Shown here piece after piece: positions 9,001 through 18,980 of a stretch of DNA of 64,000 nt; within the stretch, counting starts at the first letter, position 1, and every line of letters starts with the position of its first letter. Where the stretch lies: NCBI RefSeq assembly GCF_963920485.1, contig NZ_OY986431.1, forward strand, positions 2,471,351 through 2,535,350, written 5' to 3'. Position numbers and translations under genes: made by a program. This DNA comes from Cyanobium usitatum str. Tous. GTDB taxonomy: Bacteria > Cyanobacteriota > Cyanobacteriia > PCC-6307 > Cyanobiaceae. Below the pieces are notes generated by a model, which did no database searches, was not told the origin of the DNA, and saw nothing but the letters and a program-made list of their open reading frames with translations.

Positions 9001-9218
9001 AGGCTCAGGGTGGCCCGGGCTGGGCGCAGGGCCTCCGACCACAGCCCGTTGTCGTCGAGCCAGGTGGCCAGGTCGTCTTCGTTGAGGGCCAGGGGGTGCT
9101 CAGGGGCCTCCAGCTTTGGCACGGCAGGGGCCGCCACCCGCCAGGTGTCGGCCCAAAGGAATAGGCGGCCGCCCGAACCCTCGGGGGGAAACAGCCAGGT
9201 GGCGTGCAGCAGGCTCAT
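6099..9218 (-). CDS. SNF2-family DNA helicase/translocase (HepA-like)
   Basis: A 1,039-residue Swi2/Snf2 ATPase. The N-terminal ~500 residues hold the helicase-associated region common to bacterial members. The ATPase core follows: Walker A DDMGLGKTIQLLAF near residue 572, DEAQ box (VVIDEAQAIKNH) near 677, SxLxGTP motif ALTGTPVENR near 710, and C-terminal motif VI-like HFDR/QATDRAYRIGQ near 975. Members remodel protein-DNA or RNA polymerase complexes. It is the first gene of the minus-strand operon. Nothing is truncated. The opposite strand carries long open frames that merely mirror its GC-rich codons. Confidence 0.9.
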   Translation of the reverse strand: MSLLHATWLFPPEGSGGRLFLWADTWRVAAPAVPKLEAPEHPLALNEDDLATWLDDNGLWSEALRPARATLSLPSRNQAAKGRRTSASSWSGLPLQAGEPIPKQLEWWPWQVEGWALDAANAGEWLSQVPLAGEHPEMADELRWWSHLQRWALSLIARGRWLPQIAEGKARWLPLLNREDDRRRLEDLASGLPQVATCALAAGPSGDPSLACRRPGSGRLRVASLLEALLDGQLRVGFSPSAGELDPLLAAWQKALGKGDGSLALGEEELERLSIATHHWREGVAGKVEPARTCLELFTPAEGEELWELRFGLQAEADPSLRVPAAAVWAAGDRGLHMGEVAVPQPSELLLEGMGRALTVFEPIVRGLDSATPETMQLTPAEAFVLVRTGAHQLRDVGVGVVLPASLAGGLASRLGLSIKAELPEKSRGFTLGETLTWEWEFMIGGVTLTLRDLERLQAKRSPLVQHKGAWIELRPADLRNAERFSVADPGLSLDDALRLTASDGDTFHRLPVHRFDAGPRLQAVLEQYHQQKAPDPLPAPPGFSGQLRPYQERGLGWLAFLHRFDQGACLADDMGLGKTIQLLAFLQHLKAEDELKRPVLLVAPTSVLTNWKREAHGFTPELGVWEHYGPRRPSSPEALKKALKGVDLVLTSYGLLQRDSELLESIDWQGVVIDEAQAIKNHTAKQSQAARDLARPSRGGKGGSRFRIALTGTPVENRVSELWALMDFLNPKVLGDEPFFRQRYRLPIERYGDMSSLRDLKSRVGPFILRRLKTDKSIISDLPEKVELNEWVGLAPEQKKLYNKTVDESLDAIARAPLGQKHGQVLALLTKLKQICNHPALALKENAEAALASGNGSFSSRSGKLQRLEEILEEVIEAGDRALLFTQFAEWGLLLKAHLERKWRQEVPFLYGSTSKTERQAMVDRFQDDPRGPQLFLLSLKAGGVGLNLTRASHVFHIDRWWNPAVENQATDRAYRIGQQNRVLVHKFITSGSVEEKIDRMIKEKSKLAAEIVGSGEDWLGGFDVGQLKDLVALSEED

Positions 9219-9256
9219 CCCAGAATATTCAGGGCCGGCGGGTCAGCACCGGTGGA

Positions 9257-9703
9257 TCAGGGCATGGGCGTCTGCCCGGGGGCAGACAGAACGCGTTGCG
9301 TTAGCAGGCGTGATACGTGCCGCAACAGATGCAGCAGCAGAGCGGCGCCGACCAGCGGCAACCAGGCACGAACCATCCCCATCATCACAGTTGGCGCAAC
9401 CTTGACCATCGCCGCTGTCAGAGATAGCTGAGATGGCCAGCTGGCGAAAGACGGCAAGCCCAGGCTGTGGATGCCGCAGACGGCTCCTACCAGGCCCGCC
9501 TGGAGGTGGCTGTCATCGGGGTCTACCCGCTGTAGATGGAACGCCAGCAGGCCATAGAAAAAGCCGCAGCCGCCAGCCCGGAGGCTTGATTCGATGCCCA
9601 AGGGCAACCCCAGGGCAAGGGCTGCCAGTCCGGCGCCAAGGGCCCAGGCAATTGAGCGCAGGCGCAGCTGGTGGCGAGATGGCGAGGAGGCGACCTGACT
9701 CAC
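9257..9703 (-). CDS. Hypothetical membrane protein
   Basis: About 148 residues if the GTG at 9703 (VSQVASSPSRHQLRLRS) is the start. The frame is open much further upstream but there overlaps the divergent sulfotransferase-like gene and has no ATG near the membrane part. Hydrophobic segments are visible around AWALGAGLAALALGLPLG, GFFYGLLAFHL, VGAVCGIHSLGL, SLTAAMVKVAPTVMMGMV and WLPLVGAALLLHLL, so four or five membrane spans. It is not recognised as a known family. Confidence 0.6.
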   Translation of the reverse strand: MSQVASSPSRHQLRLRSIAWALGAGLAALALGLPLGIESSLRAGGCGFFYGLLAFHLQRVDPDDSHLQAGLVGAVCGIHSLGLPSFASWPSQLSLTAAMVKVAPTVMMGMVRAWLPLVGAALLLHLLRHVSRLLTQRVLSAPGQTPMP

Positions 9704-9771
9704 GCTGGAGCCCCTATGGGGTCGGGTCTTGGCTGGGCGATCATGCCTTGCTAAGGCCTGTTTGAGTGTCG

Positions 9772-10833
9772 ATGAGTCAGGGACCGTTGCGGCAGCCCCA
9801 ACGCACTCTCCACCTCCACGCTGGTCCTCACAAGACCGCCAGCACCTATTTGCAGGCGAGGTTGCAGCTGAATCGGCGCGGTTTGGGAGGACTGGGTCTG
9901 CGATATCCCACGCCATGGGGAGAGGATTCCCATCGCCATCTCGCGCGGGAGCTGCAAACGGGTCGATTTGAAGCCCTGGAGCAGCTCTTGGGCCGTCAAC
10001 GCGCCTGGAGTGGCGATTTGCTGCTCAGCGCCGAACACTTTGTGCCCCTACTGGCTGATGCCGGCAGCCTGGCCCATTTGCAGCAGGTCAGCTCTAGACA
10101 CGGTTTCGGCCTGCATGTGATCAGTTTTGTGCGGCCCCAGGCAGAACTGCTGAATTCCTTTTATGCCCATGTTTTGGGGCGGCTCTACGGCACTCCAGGT
10201 TTCGGGGCCTATGTGAAGGCCCAGCTCGGTGGTCGCCGCCTGCGTGGCCCTGCCCGGCGTCGCTGGATTCGCATTGCCCCGCTGGCCCTTGACCTGGAGC
10301 AACGCTTCGCATCCCTGCTCATGGCACCGGGTTTACGCACCAGCTTTTTGCCTTTTGCACCCCGGCGGCAGGACCCGTTTGAGCAGCTTCTCGATTCTGT
10401 AGGTATGCCACAGGCAGCCTGGCGTCCGGCACATGCAGCTCAAGCCAATGAACAGTTGGGTCGGCGCGGCTTGGGCCTGGCCTACCTGCTGAACGCCGAG
10501 CTTGATGCCCTGCCAATCCGCCGCAACCGGCTGATTGCGGAGCACGGATTAAATCGTTTGACGGCCAGGATTCGCACCCTTTCGCGTCAACGCGGCTGGG
10601 TTGATGAACGCTTTAACGGTTGGCAGGGTCGCTTGCCTGTCTTGCTTCAGCAAAGCCTTGGGGCCAGCAATGGGCGTTTTGCCCAGCGGGTTTGGGCTCA
10701 GCCGTGGGAAAGCGTCTTTTCCCAATCTCCAATGCTTGCTACCAGGGGCTTGGTGCTGGATCAGGAGCTGCAGGAGGAGGCTAAATGTTTGTTCAGCAGC
10801 TATCGACGTCGACTGCCCGAGGCGCTGCGCTGA
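9772..10833 (+). CDS. Sulfotransferase-like protein
   Basis: 353 residues. The N-terminal LHLHAGPHKTASTYLQARL (residues ~13-31) resembles the 5'-phosphosulfate loop of PAPS-dependent sulfotransferases (a G-x-H-K-T-A/G-S/T pattern also seen in polysaccharide sulfotransferase-like proteins). The second PAPS motif is less clear (LHVISFVRPQAELLNSFYAH, residues ~117-136, fits the 3'-phosphate loop). The substrate cannot be inferred. ATG at 9772 is chosen over GTG at 9766. It ends 36 bases before alaS. Confidence 0.65.
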   Translation: MSQGPLRQPQRTLHLHAGPHKTASTYLQARLQLNRRGLGGLGLRYPTPWGEDSHRHLARELQTGRFEALEQLLGRQRAWSGDLLLSAEHFVPLLADAGSLAHLQQVSSRHGFGLHVISFVRPQAELLNSFYAHVLGRLYGTPGFGAYVKAQLGGRRLRGPARRRWIRIAPLALDLEQRFASLLMAPGLRTSFLPFAPRRQDPFEQLLDSVGMPQAAWRPAHAAQANEQLGRRGLGLAYLLNAELDALPIRRNRLIAEHGLNRLTARIRTLSRQRGWVDERFNGWQGRLPVLLQQSLGASNGRFAQRVWAQPWESVFSQSPMLATRGLVLDQELQEEAKCLFSSYRRRLPEALR

Positions 10834-10869
10834 GCGATCATGCCCTGCTCAGGGTTGTATTGCTCCGCC

Positions 10870-13521
10870 ATGGCCGTCACAGCACATACCGGCCGTCCTC
10901 GCACCGGTGCTGAGATCCGCGCCGCTTTTCTCGACTTTTACGAGCAGCGGGGCCACAAGGCGATGGCGAGCGCTTCGCTGATTCCGGACGATCCCACGGT
11001 GCTGCTCACGATCGCCGGCATGCTGCCCTTTAAGCCGGTGTTTCTGGGCCAGGCGCCGGCGCCGGCGCCGCGGGCCACCAGCTCCCAGAAGTGCATCCGC
11101 ACCAACGACATCGAAAACGTGGGCCGCACGGCGCGGCATCACACGTTTTTTGAGATGCTCGGCAACTTCTCCTTCGGCGACTACTTCAAGGAGCAGGCGA
11201 TCCAGTGGGCCTGGGAGCTGAGCACCGGGGTGTTCGGCCTATCGCCCAACAACCTGGTGGTGAGTGTCTTCCGCGAAGACGACGAAGCGGAAGCCATCTG
11301 GCGCGACGGGGTGGGGGTGAACCCCAAGCGGATCATCCGCATGGATGAGGCCGACAACTTCTGGGCCTCAGGCCCCACCGGCCCCTGCGGCCCCTGCTCG
11401 GAGATCTACTACGACTTCAAGCCCGAGCTCGGCGACGACGGCATCGACCTGGAGGACGACTCGCGCTTCATCGAGTTCTACAACCTGGTGTTTATGCAGT
11501 ACAACCGCGACGCGGAGGGCACCCTCACGCCGCTGGCCAACCGCAACATCGATACGGGCTTGGGCCTCGAGCGCATGGCCCAGATCCTGCAGGCGGTGCC
11601 GAACAACTACGAAACCGACCTGATCTACCCGCTGATTGAAACGGCGGCGGGTTTGGCGGGGGTCGACTACCGCGGCCAGGGCGACAAGGGCAAAACCTCT
11701 CTCAAGGTGATCGGTGACCACAGCCGCGCCATCACCCAGCTGATCTGCGATGGCGTGACCGCCAGCAATTTGGGCCGCGGCTACATCCTCAGGCGCCTGC
11801 TGCGCCGCGTCGTGCGCCACGGCCGGCTCCTCGGCATCGACAAGCCATTTCTGGCGGCGATGGGTGAGGCGTCGATCACGCTGATGGCCGCCGCCTACCC
11901 CCAGCTGCTGGAGCGCCGTGAGGTGATCCTGGCTGAGCTGGAGCGCGAGGAGGCCCGCTTCCTGGAAACCCTCGAGCGGGGCGAGAAGCTGCTGGCGGAG
12001 GTGCTCGCCGCCAAGCCCAAGCAGATCAGCGGCGGGCAGGCCTTCGAGCTCTACGACACCTACGGCTTCCCGCTGGAGCTCACCGAGGAGATCGCCGAGG
12101 AGCACGGCCTCACGGTGGATCTGGCCGGCTTTGAGGCGGCGATGGAGGCCCAGCGCCAGCGGGCCAAGGCCGCGGCAGTGAGCATCGACCTCACCCTGCA
12201 GGGGGCGATTGAGCAGATGACGGCCGCCGTTGAGGCAACGGCCTTCAAGGGCTACGAGGCCCTGGAGCATCCCAGCTGCGTGCTGGCCCTGGTGGTGAAC
12301 GGTGAGCCGGCGGAGCGGGCCGTGGCGGGCGACGCGGTGCAACTGGTGCTCGATTCCACCCCCTTCTATGGCGAAGGCGGCGGCCAGGTGGGCGATCGGG
12401 GCGTGCTTTCGGGCGACGGCGTGATCGTGGCGATCGAGGCGGTGTCGCGGAATCGCAGCGTGTTTGTGCACAGCGGCCGCATCGAGCGCGGCAGCCTGGC
12501 CATCGGCGAGCTGGTGAACGCCCAGGTGGATCGGGCCTGCCGCCGCCGCGCCCAGGCAAACCACACGGCCACCCACCTGCTGCAGGCGGCGCTTAAGCAG
12601 GTGGTGGATCCGGGCATCGGCCAGGCCGGCTCGCTGGTGACCTTTGATCGGCTGCGCTTCGATTTCCACTGCCCTCGGGCCGTGACCCCGGCCGAGCTAG
12701 AGCAGATCGAGGCCCTGATCAACGGCTGGATCAGCGATGCCCACACCCTCCAAGTGCAGGAGATGGCGATCGAGCAGGCCAAGGCCGCCGGCGCCGTTGC
12801 GATGTTTGGCGAGAAGTACGCCGAGGTGGTGCGGGTGGTGGATGTGCCCGGCGTGTCGATGGAGCTCTGCGGCGGCACCCACGTGGCCAACACTGCCGAG
12901 ATCGGCCTGTTCAAGATCGTGAGCGAGGGCGGCGTGGCTGCCGGCATCCGCCGCATCGAGGCGGTAGCCGGGCCGGCGGTGTTGGCCTATCTCAACGAGC
13001 GCGACGCGGTGGTGAAGCAGTTGGGCGAGCGCTTCAAGGCCCAGCCCGGCGAGATCGTGGAGCGGGTGGCGGCCCTGGCTGATGAGCTCAAGGCCAGCGG
13101 CAAGGCCCTGGCGGCGGCCCGCGGCGAGTTGGCGCTGGCCAAGGCTTCAGCGCTGGCGGGCCAGGCCCAGGCTTTTGGCGAGTTCCAGCTGCTGGTGGCC
13201 CGCCTTGATGGCGTCGAGGGGGCCGGCCTGCAGAGCGCGGCCCAGGGCCTGGCCGATCAGCTCGGCGCTGGTGCTGCCGTGGTGCTGGGTGGTCTGCCGG
13301 ATCCGGCCGATCTGGCCAAGGTGATTCTGGTGGCGGCCTTTGGCCAGGCGGTGATCGCGGCCGGGCCCAAGGCTGGTGCCTTCATCGGCGCGGTGGCCAA
13401 GGCCTGTGGCGGCGGCGGCGGCGGCCGGCCCAACTTGGCCCAAGCGGGTGGGCGTGATGGCGCCGCCCTCGATGGGGCCCTGGAGCAGGCCAAGGCCCAG
13501 CTCGTGGCGGAGCTGGGTTGA
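10870..13521 (+). CDS. alaS: Alanyl-tRNA synthetase
   Basis: A class II synthetase that charges tRNA-Ala in the cytoplasm. It is 883 residues from ATG at 10870 ([17 protein letters not shown]), the normal length; the frame can start at 10840 but the extra ten residues look non-native. The catalytic core has [16 protein letters not shown] near residue 75 and [11 protein letters not shown] near 170. The editing domain has the zinc ligands NHTATHLL near residue 564 and CGGTHVANT near 667. The C-Ala domain ([15 protein letters not shown]) ends the protein. A 433-codon antisense frame across it is a codon-bias artefact. Confidence 0.97.
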   Translation: MAVTAHTGRPRTGAEIRAAFLDFYEQRGHKAMASASLIPDDPTVLLTIAGMLPFKPVFLGQAPAPAPRATSSQKCIRTNDIENVGRTARHHTFFEMLGNFSFGDYFKEQAIQWAWELSTGVFGLSPNNLVVSVFREDDEAEAIWRDGVGVNPKRIIRMDEADNFWASGPTGPCGPCSEIYYDFKPELGDDGIDLEDDSRFIEFYNLVFMQYNRDAEGTLTPLANRNIDTGLGLERMAQILQAVPNNYETDLIYPLIETAAGLAGVDYRGQGDKGKTSLKVIGDHSRAITQLICDGVTASNLGRGYILRRLLRRVVRHGRLLGIDKPFLAAMGEASITLMAAAYPQLLERREVILAELEREEARFLETLERGEKLLAEVLAAKPKQISGGQAFELYDTYGFPLELTEEIAEEHGLTVDLAGFEAAMEAQRQRAKAAAVSIDLTLQGAIEQMTAAVEATAFKGYEALEHPSCVLALVVNGEPAERAVAGDAVQLVLDSTPFYGEGGGQVGDRGVLSGDGVIVAIEAVSRNRSVFVHSGRIERGSLAIGELVNAQVDRACRRRAQANHTATHLLQAALKQVVDPGIGQAGSLVTFDRLRFDFHCPRAVTPAELEQIEALINGWISDAHTLQVQEMAIEQAKAAGAVAMFGEKYAEVVRVVDVPGVSMELCGGTHVANTAEIGLFKIVSEGGVAAGIRRIEAVAGPAVLAYLNERDAVVKQLGERFKAQPGEIVERVAALADELKASGKALAAARGELALAKASALAGQAQAFGEFQLLVARLDGVEGAGLQSAAQGLADQLGAGAAVVLGGLPDPADLAKVILVAAFGQAVIAAGPKAGAFIGAVAKACGGGGGGRPNLAQAGGRDGAALDGALEQAKAQLVAELG

Positions 13522-13563
13522 GCCTGACTCAGCCAAGCTGTTGCCAGAAAGAACCGAGGCCCG

Positions 13564-14262
13564 ATGACTTGGAATCTGCTGCGGTTGCTGCCGCTGCTGT
13601 TGCCCTTGCTTCCCGCCGCTGGGTTGGCCCAGTCCCAGGTGCAGCTCGCTTGCACCGGCACCCTGGTTGAGGCTCGCGGTAGCGCCGAGCTGAAGCGACC
13701 CACCCAGCGCTTGCGCTTTTCTCTGACCCTGGAAGCGGAGGAGCCCAGCACCGATGCGGCGCTGGCCAGCCTGCAGCGACGCCTGGCCAAGGTGCGCACC
13801 AGGCTCAAAAGCCTGCAGGTGGTTGATCTGGAGGTCACCTCCCCCTCCACCTGGCAGCGGCCCGCTAGCCGTGACAAAGCTGGGGCGGTGCAGGCCAGCC
13901 TGCAGGTGTCTGGTCAGCTAGCGCCTGCCCAGCTGCAGCCACTGGTGCGTCAGGTGGGCGGGCTGCCGGGGGTTCGCCTGTCGCCTGTGGCCACCGAGGC
14001 GGATGCGGCGGGTGATCGGGCCGCCAGGCGGCAGTTGTTGAGAGCCGCCTACCAGGACTCCTTGCAGCAGGCCCAGGACGTGGCTGCTGCGATCGGCCTG
14101 CGGGGACTGCAGCCCCTGGAGGTGCAGCTTGAAGGTGGGGGCAGGCCGGTGGCCATGCGGGCGCAGGCCATGGCTGATGCGGCAGTTCCACCCTTTGACC
14201 CCGCTGAGCTGCCCGGTCCGATGGAGCGCCTCAGCCTGCAGGTGCGCTTCTGCGCCCGTTGA
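13564..14262 (+). CDS. SIMPL (DUF541) domain exported protein
   Basis: 232 residues with an N-terminal signal peptide (LLRLLPLLLPLLPAAGLAQS, cleavage near residue 22) and a SIMPL/DUF541 body, recognisable from the alternating pattern ending in PFDPAELPGPMERLSLQVRF and the repeated LKSLQVVDLEVT segment. It is expected in the periplasm or outer membrane; the family's function is poorly known. It starts 42 bases after alaS on the same strand and may share its transcript. Confidence 0.75.
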   Translation: MTWNLLRLLPLLLPLLPAAGLAQSQVQLACTGTLVEARGSAELKRPTQRLRFSLTLEAEEPSTDAALASLQRRLAKVRTRLKSLQVVDLEVTSPSTWQRPASRDKAGAVQASLQVSGQLAPAQLQPLVRQVGGLPGVRLSPVATEADAAGDRAARRQLLRAAYQDSLQQAQDVAAAIGLRGLQPLEVQLEGGGRPVAMRAQAMADAAVPPFDPAELPGPMERLSLQVRFCAR

Positions 14263-14308
14263 GGTGCACTAACGATTCAATTGTGGTCAAATCCAGATAT
14301 TGGCTCCA

Positions 14309-14701
14309 ATGTTGAGCCGGCAGGCCTCCTATCTCCCCTACATCGTGGCGCCATTTGAAGCGTTCAACCTGTTTTTGATGCTGGCGATGGGCCACTTTGT
14401 GGCTGATTTCGCCCTGCAGGGTGATCGCATGGCCGTTGAAAAGTGCCCTGGCCAGGGGGTGGTGTTGGGCTGGGGCTGGTGGTTGGTTGCCCATGCCGGC
14501 ATCCATGGTTTTTTTGTGGCCTGGATTACGGGGGTGCCCCTGGTTGGCCTGGCGGAGTGGTTGCTCCATGGCCTGATTGATTTGGGCAAATGCCGCCGCT
14601 CTTACGGCATGGGCATGGATCAAGGTCTGCACCTGCTTTGCAAGTTGGTTTGGACCTTGGTGGCTGTGAGTTGTTTCCCCGCCTCTGGGCTGACGCTCTA
14701 G
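14309..14701 (+). CDS. DUF3307-like membrane protein
   Basis: About 130 residues from ATG at 14309 (MLSRQASYLPYIVAPF). GHFVADFALQGDRMA (residues ~29-43) carries the HxxADFxxQ signature of DUF3307, and HGLIDLGKCRRS fits the second conserved block. Three or four hydrophobic segments suggest an inner-membrane protein. The function is unknown. Confidence 0.7.
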   Translation: MLSRQASYLPYIVAPFEAFNLFLMLAMGHFVADFALQGDRMAVEKCPGQGVVLGWGWWLVAHAGIHGFFVAWITGVPLVGLAEWLLHGLIDLGKCRRSYGMGMDQGLHLLCKLVWTLVAVSCFPASGLTL

Positions 14702-14717
14702 CCCGGTTTCCATAGGC

Positions 14718-16463
14718 TTGGCTCACGACCGCGATCTGAGCACCCTGCTGCACCTGATCCTTAGCAAGTCCCGCCAGCTCACCAACAGCGATCACGGCAC
14801 CATCTTCCTGGTGGAGCTGCCCGATCCGCGCCAGCAGCCCGAGGCCAGTGATCAGCTGTGGTTTGCGGTGTCCCAGAACGCCACCATCGAGGCCCGCAGC
14901 GGTGGGCCATGGATGCCCAGGTGCTCGACATTCGCTTCCCGTTGTCGCCGGAGCGGCTGGTGGGCTGGAGTGCCCTGTCGGGGGAGGTGCTCAATATTCC
15001 GGATGCTTATCAGCTCGATCCTGGGCTGCCCTACCGCTTCGACCGCGGCATCGACCAGAAGCTCGACTACCGGGCCGTGTCGATGTTGACGGTGCCGATG
15101 CGCTCCACCAACGGCGAGATCGTTGGGGTGTTGCAGCTGATCATCGCAAGCACGATGCGGCCACCTTGATCACCCCAGAGACAGCCCATGCCCAAACCCG
15201 ACCCTTTGACGCTTTCGACCAGACCCTGATCTAGGCCCTGGCCAGCCAGGCGGCCGTTTGTCTGGAGCGCACCCGGCTGCTGCAGGGCCAGGAGCAGCTG
15301 ATCGATGCAATCATCGCCCTGCTGGCCGGCGCGATTGACGCCAAGAGCCCTTACACCGGTGGCCGGTGTAAGCGTGTGCCGGAGCCGGCGATGCTGCTGG
15401 CCGAAGCGGCCAATGGGGCGCAGCAGGGGCCTTTGGCCGACTTCCACCTGGAAGGTGAGGAGGCCTGGCGGGAATTTCGCATCGGCGCCTGGCTGCACGA
15501 CTGCGGCAAGGTCACGACCCCGGAATATGTGGTTGATAAGGCCACCAAGCTCGAAACCAACTACAACCGCATCCACGAGGTGCGCACCAGCTTTGAGGTG
15601 CTGTTGCGCGACGCCCGCATCGCCCAGTTGGAGGGTCAGTTGGCCGGCGGGGATGCCACCGCACTGCAGCAGAGCTACGACGCCACTGCCGCCGCGCTGC
15701 AGGAGGAGTTTCGCTTCGTGGCCGAGAGCAACGAGGGGGGCGAATTTTTTGGGCCGGAGCAGGTGGAGCGCCTGCAGCAGATAGCCCAGCGCAGCTGGCA
15801 GCGCCATTTCGACGACAGCCTCGGCCTCTCCTGGGAGGAGCGGGCCCGGCGCTGTCCCGCTGGCACCGAGCCCGAGGTGCTGCCGGTGAGTGAGCCGCTG
15901 CTGGCAGATAAGGCGTGGCACGTGATTCCCCGCTCGCCCCAGCTACTCACGATCCCCGCTATGGCTTCCAGATGGAGGTGCCGGAGCATCTCTACAACCT
16001 GGGCGAGCTCCACAACCTGGCGATCTCACGGGGCACTCTCACCGCCGAGGAGCGCTACAAGATCAACGATCACATCGTGCAGACGATTGAGATGCTGGAA
16101 AACCTGCCCTTCCCCCGCAATCTTTCGCGGGTGGCGGAATACGCCGGCACCCATCACGAAACCCTCGATGGCAAGGGTTATCCGCGCCGGCTCATGGCGG
16201 CCGAGCTCTCTGTGCCCTCGCGGATCATGGCCATCGCCGACATCTTTGAAGCCCTTACCGCCGCCGATCGGCCCTACAAGAAGGGCAAAACCCTCTCGGT
16301 GTGCATCGACATTCTGGCTGGCTTCCGCGACCGCAACCACATCGATTCCGACTTGTTTGAGCTATTGCTGCGCTCCGGCTTCTACCGCACCTATGCCGAG
16401 CGCTACCTGCGGCCCGAGCAGATCAACGAGGTTGATATAGAGAAATATCTGCAGAAAATTTAG
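14718..16463 (+). pseudogene. Broken GAF/HD-GYP cyclic-di-GMP phosphodiesterase gene
   Basis: The protein can be followed through three reading frames. The GAF-like N-terminal part (LLHLILSKSRQLTNSDHGTI) shifts near 14903 to AMDAQVLDIRFPLSPERLVG, then near 15143 to HDAATLITPE. A TAG at 15232-15234 interrupts it, the HD part follows (GAWLHDCGKVTTPEYVV), and a third shift lies at about 15905-15950. The HD-GYP tail (HHETLDGKGYPRRL) then runs to the stop. All three shifts are in the -1 sense. The active-site motifs survive but cannot be joined, so no enzyme is expected. No clear start codon remains at the 5' end. Confidence 0.85.
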
Positions 16464-16476
16464 TTCTGCAGAAAAA

Positions 16477-18456
16477 TTAGCCCTGCAGATAGGTGGTCTG
16501 ACGCAGGCTCGCTTCCAGGTGGGCCATCAACCGGCGGGCGTCGCTGATGCCCAGCGAGCCTTTGCCGATAGCTGCCTCGCTGGCCACCCGCAGCCGCTCC
16601 AGCAGCAGCTCCGGGTTGTGCTCCATCACCTCCAGCACCTCGGCATTGGTGTCGCCGCGCACCACGTGATCGAGTTGGTAGCCGCCGCTGGCCTTGAGGC
16701 GGATGTGCACGGCGTTGGTGCTGCCGAACAGGTTGTGCAGGTTGCCCATCACCTCCTGGTAGGCGCCACCGAGGAACATGCCGATCCAGTAGGGCTCCCC
16801 TGGACGCAGCTTGTGCAGCTCCAGCAGGGGTTTCACCTGGTCCCGCCCCGTGTGCCCGGCCGGATCGATGAAGCGGGCGATTTTGCCGTCGGAATCGCAG
16901 GTGAGGTCGGCAAAGCTGCCCAGGGCTTCTGGTTTTTCGTCGAGGCGGTGGATCGGCAGCACCGGAAACAGCTGGTCGATCGCCCAGGTGTCGGGGGCCG
17001 AGCGAAACACCGAGAGGTTGGCGTAGTAGGTGGAGGCCAGGGCTGCTGGCAGGGCCCGTAGCTCCTCGGGGATCACCGTGGCCGCTGGCAGCCCTTTGAG
17101 CCGTTCGGCGATGGCCTGGCAGCATGCCCAGGTGAGCTGCTCGGCTAGGCCCCGCTCCGGCAGGCTCAGGTAGCCGAGGCGGAAGGCGGCCAAGGCGTCG
17201 TGCTTGAACTTGAGGGCGTCGTTCCAGGCCTCCTGCAGGGCTTCCACGCTGGCCTCAGGCGCTGTGATGGCGGCGTAGGTGTCGCGCAGGTTGCGCAGGA
17301 TTAGGGCTTCGCCCTCTTGGGGTGTGGGCTCGGCACCGGGCAGGCTGCCGGCGCCGAGCACGTCGAACACCAGCACTGAGAAGTGGCTCGCCAAGGCCCG
17401 GCCGCTTTCGCTCACCAGGGTGGGCACGGGGATGCCGTGGGGTTCGCAGCACTCCTTCACCGTGGCCACCACGTCGTTGGCGTAGTTCTGCAGCGAGTAG
17501 TTGGTGGAGGCGGCGCTGGCGGTGCGGCTGCCGTCGTAGTCGATGCCCAGGCCGCCGCCCACATCCAGGTAGCCCATCGGCGCCCCCAACTTGGTGAGCG
17601 CGGCGTAGATCTGGCCGGCCTCCTGCAGGGCGTCCTTGAGCACGGCGATGTCGTTGATCTGGCTGCCCACGTGGAAGTGCAGCAGGCGCAGCTCGCCCAG
17701 CAGATCGGCCGCCCGCAGAGCCTCCACCGTGGCCAGCAGGTCGGGGATGCCCAAGCCAAATTTGGCCCGCTCCCCCACTGAGCTGCCCCAGCGGCCGGTG
17801 CTGCGGGCCGAGAGCTTGGCGCGGATGCCGATCAGGGGCGCCGCACCCAGCTCGCGGCTGGCAGTGATGATCCGCTCCACCTCATCGGCCTGCTCGATCA
17901 CCACCACCGGTTGGCGCCCCAGGCGCCTGGCCAGGATTGCGGTCTCCATGTAGCGCTGATCCTTGTAGCCGTTGCAGATCAGCAGCGCTTCGGGGTCGTC
18001 GATCAGCGACAGGGCAATAAGTAGCTCCGCCTTGCTGCCGGCTTCCAATCCGAAATGCCAGCGCCGGCCGCTGCTCACCAGTTCCTCCACCACGTGGCGC
18101 TGCTGGTTGCATTTCACCGGAAACACCCCCTGGTAGCGGCCGGCGTAGCCGTACTGGGCGATCGCCCGCTCGAAGGCGCCGTGCAGGCGCTCCAGCCGGT
18201 CTTCGAGGATGTCGTCGAAGCGGATCAGCAGCGGCAGGCTCAGATCGCGGCCCTGCAGCTCCTGCACCAGCTCCACCAGGTCGAGGGAGCCGCCCCGGTC
18301 GCCCCGGGGCTGCACCATCACGTGGCCGCGATCGCTCACGGAAAAATAGGGGTCGCCCCAGCGATCCAGCCCGTAGAGGGCGGCGCCGGCGGCGGCTGAC
18401 CAGGTGTCGCTGTTCGACGCGCTCACGGCAGGGGGCTGGTGGGGGGCGGTGATCAC
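16477..18456 (-). CDS. speA: Biosynthetic arginine decarboxylase
   Basis: A 659-residue PLP enzyme of fold type III that converts arginine to agmatine, the first step of polyamine synthesis in cyanobacteria. The PLP lysine is K115 in [12 protein letters not shown]. The glycine-rich phosphate site ([14 protein letters not shown]) and the [11 protein letters not shown] segment are present, and the C-terminal catalytic Cys lies in LTCDSDGKI. The length matches the bacterial SpeA family. It is divergent from ndk. The 3' side faces the HD-GYP pseudogene across a short stretch with three ctgcag copies that may form a weak shared terminator. Confidence 0.96.
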   Translation of the reverse strand: MITAPHQPPAVSASNSDTWSAAAGAALYGLDRWGDPYFSVSDRGHVMVQPRGDRGGSLDLVELVQELQGRDLSLPLLIRFDDILEDRLERLHGAFERAIAQYGYAGRYQGVFPVKCNQQRHVVEELVSSGRRWHFGLEAGSKAELLIALSLIDDPEALLICNGYKDQRYMETAILARRLGRQPVVVIEQADEVERIITASRELGAAPLIGIRAKLSARSTGRWGSSVGERAKFGLGIPDLLATVEALRAADLLGELRLLHFHVGSQINDIAVLKDALQEAGQIYAALTKLGAPMGYLDVGGGLGIDYDGSRTASAASTNYSLQNYANDVVATVKECCEPHGIPVPTLVSESGRALASHFSVLVFDVLGAGSLPGAEPTPQEGEALILRNLRDTYAAITAPEASVEALQEAWNDALKFKHDALAAFRLGYLSLPERGLAEQLTWACCQAIAERLKGLPAATVIPEELRALPAALASTYYANLSVFRSAPDTWAIDQLFPVLPIHRLDEKPEALGSFADLTCDSDGKIARFIDPAGHTGRDQVKPLLELHKLRPGEPYWIGMFLGGAYQEVMGNLHNLFGSTNAVHIRLKASGGYQLDHVVRGDTNAEVLEVMEHNPELLLERLRVASEAAIGKGSLGISDARRLMAHLEASLRQTTYLQG

Positions 18457-18521
18457 GGCACCACTGTGCTTGCCAATGGGCAGGGCCGCCGCGGACGATG
18501 GGCCGGATTGACTTCTTCTCC

Positions 18522-18980
18522 ATGGCCGCCGAACGCTCTTTCATTGCCATCAAGCCCGACGGCGTTCAGCGCGGTCTGGTGGGTGAAATCCTCGGCCGCT
18601 TCGAGCGCAAGGGCTTCAAGTTGGTCGGCCTCAAGCAGCTCACCCCCAGCCGCGAGCTGGCTGAAAGTCACTACGGCGTGCACCGCGAGCGCCCCTTCTT
18701 CGCCGGCCTGGTGGACTTCATCACCTCTGGTCCAGTGGTGGCGATGGTGTGGGAAGGCGATGGCGTCATCGCCAGCGCCCGCAAGCTCATTGGCGCCACC
18801 AAGCCCCTCGAGGCTGAGCCCGGCACAATCCGCGGCGATCTGGCTATCAACATCGGCCGCAACGTGATCCACGGATCCGACGCCCCCGAAACCGCTGAAT
18901 TCGAAATCGGCCTGTGGTTCCAGCCCTCCGAGCTGAGCGATTGGAGCCCCGCCGACCAGGTGTGGCGCGTCGAGGGCTGA
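18522..18980 (+). CDS. ndk: Nucleoside diphosphate kinase
   Basis: A 152-residue enzyme that balances nucleoside triphosphate pools by phosphate transfer through an active-site histidine, H117 in [11 protein letters not shown]. The start [18 protein letters not shown] is typical, so ATG at 18522 is chosen over the upstream ATG at 18498. The stop directly abuts the stop of the convergent thiO gene, leaving no spacer. Confidence 0.97.
   Translation: MAAERSFIAIKPDGVQRGLVGEILGRFERKGFKLVGLKQLTPSRELAESHYGVHRERPFFAGLVDFITSGPVVAMVWEGDGVIASARKLIGATKPLEAEPGTIRGDLAINIGRNVIHGSDAPETAEFEIGLWFQPSELSDWSPADQVWRVEG

Noticed and set aside
11368-12669. 433-codon antisense open frame across alaS
   Set aside because: It mirrors a clear alaS reading frame; GC-rich codons create long antisense frames. 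The translation has no recognisable domain.
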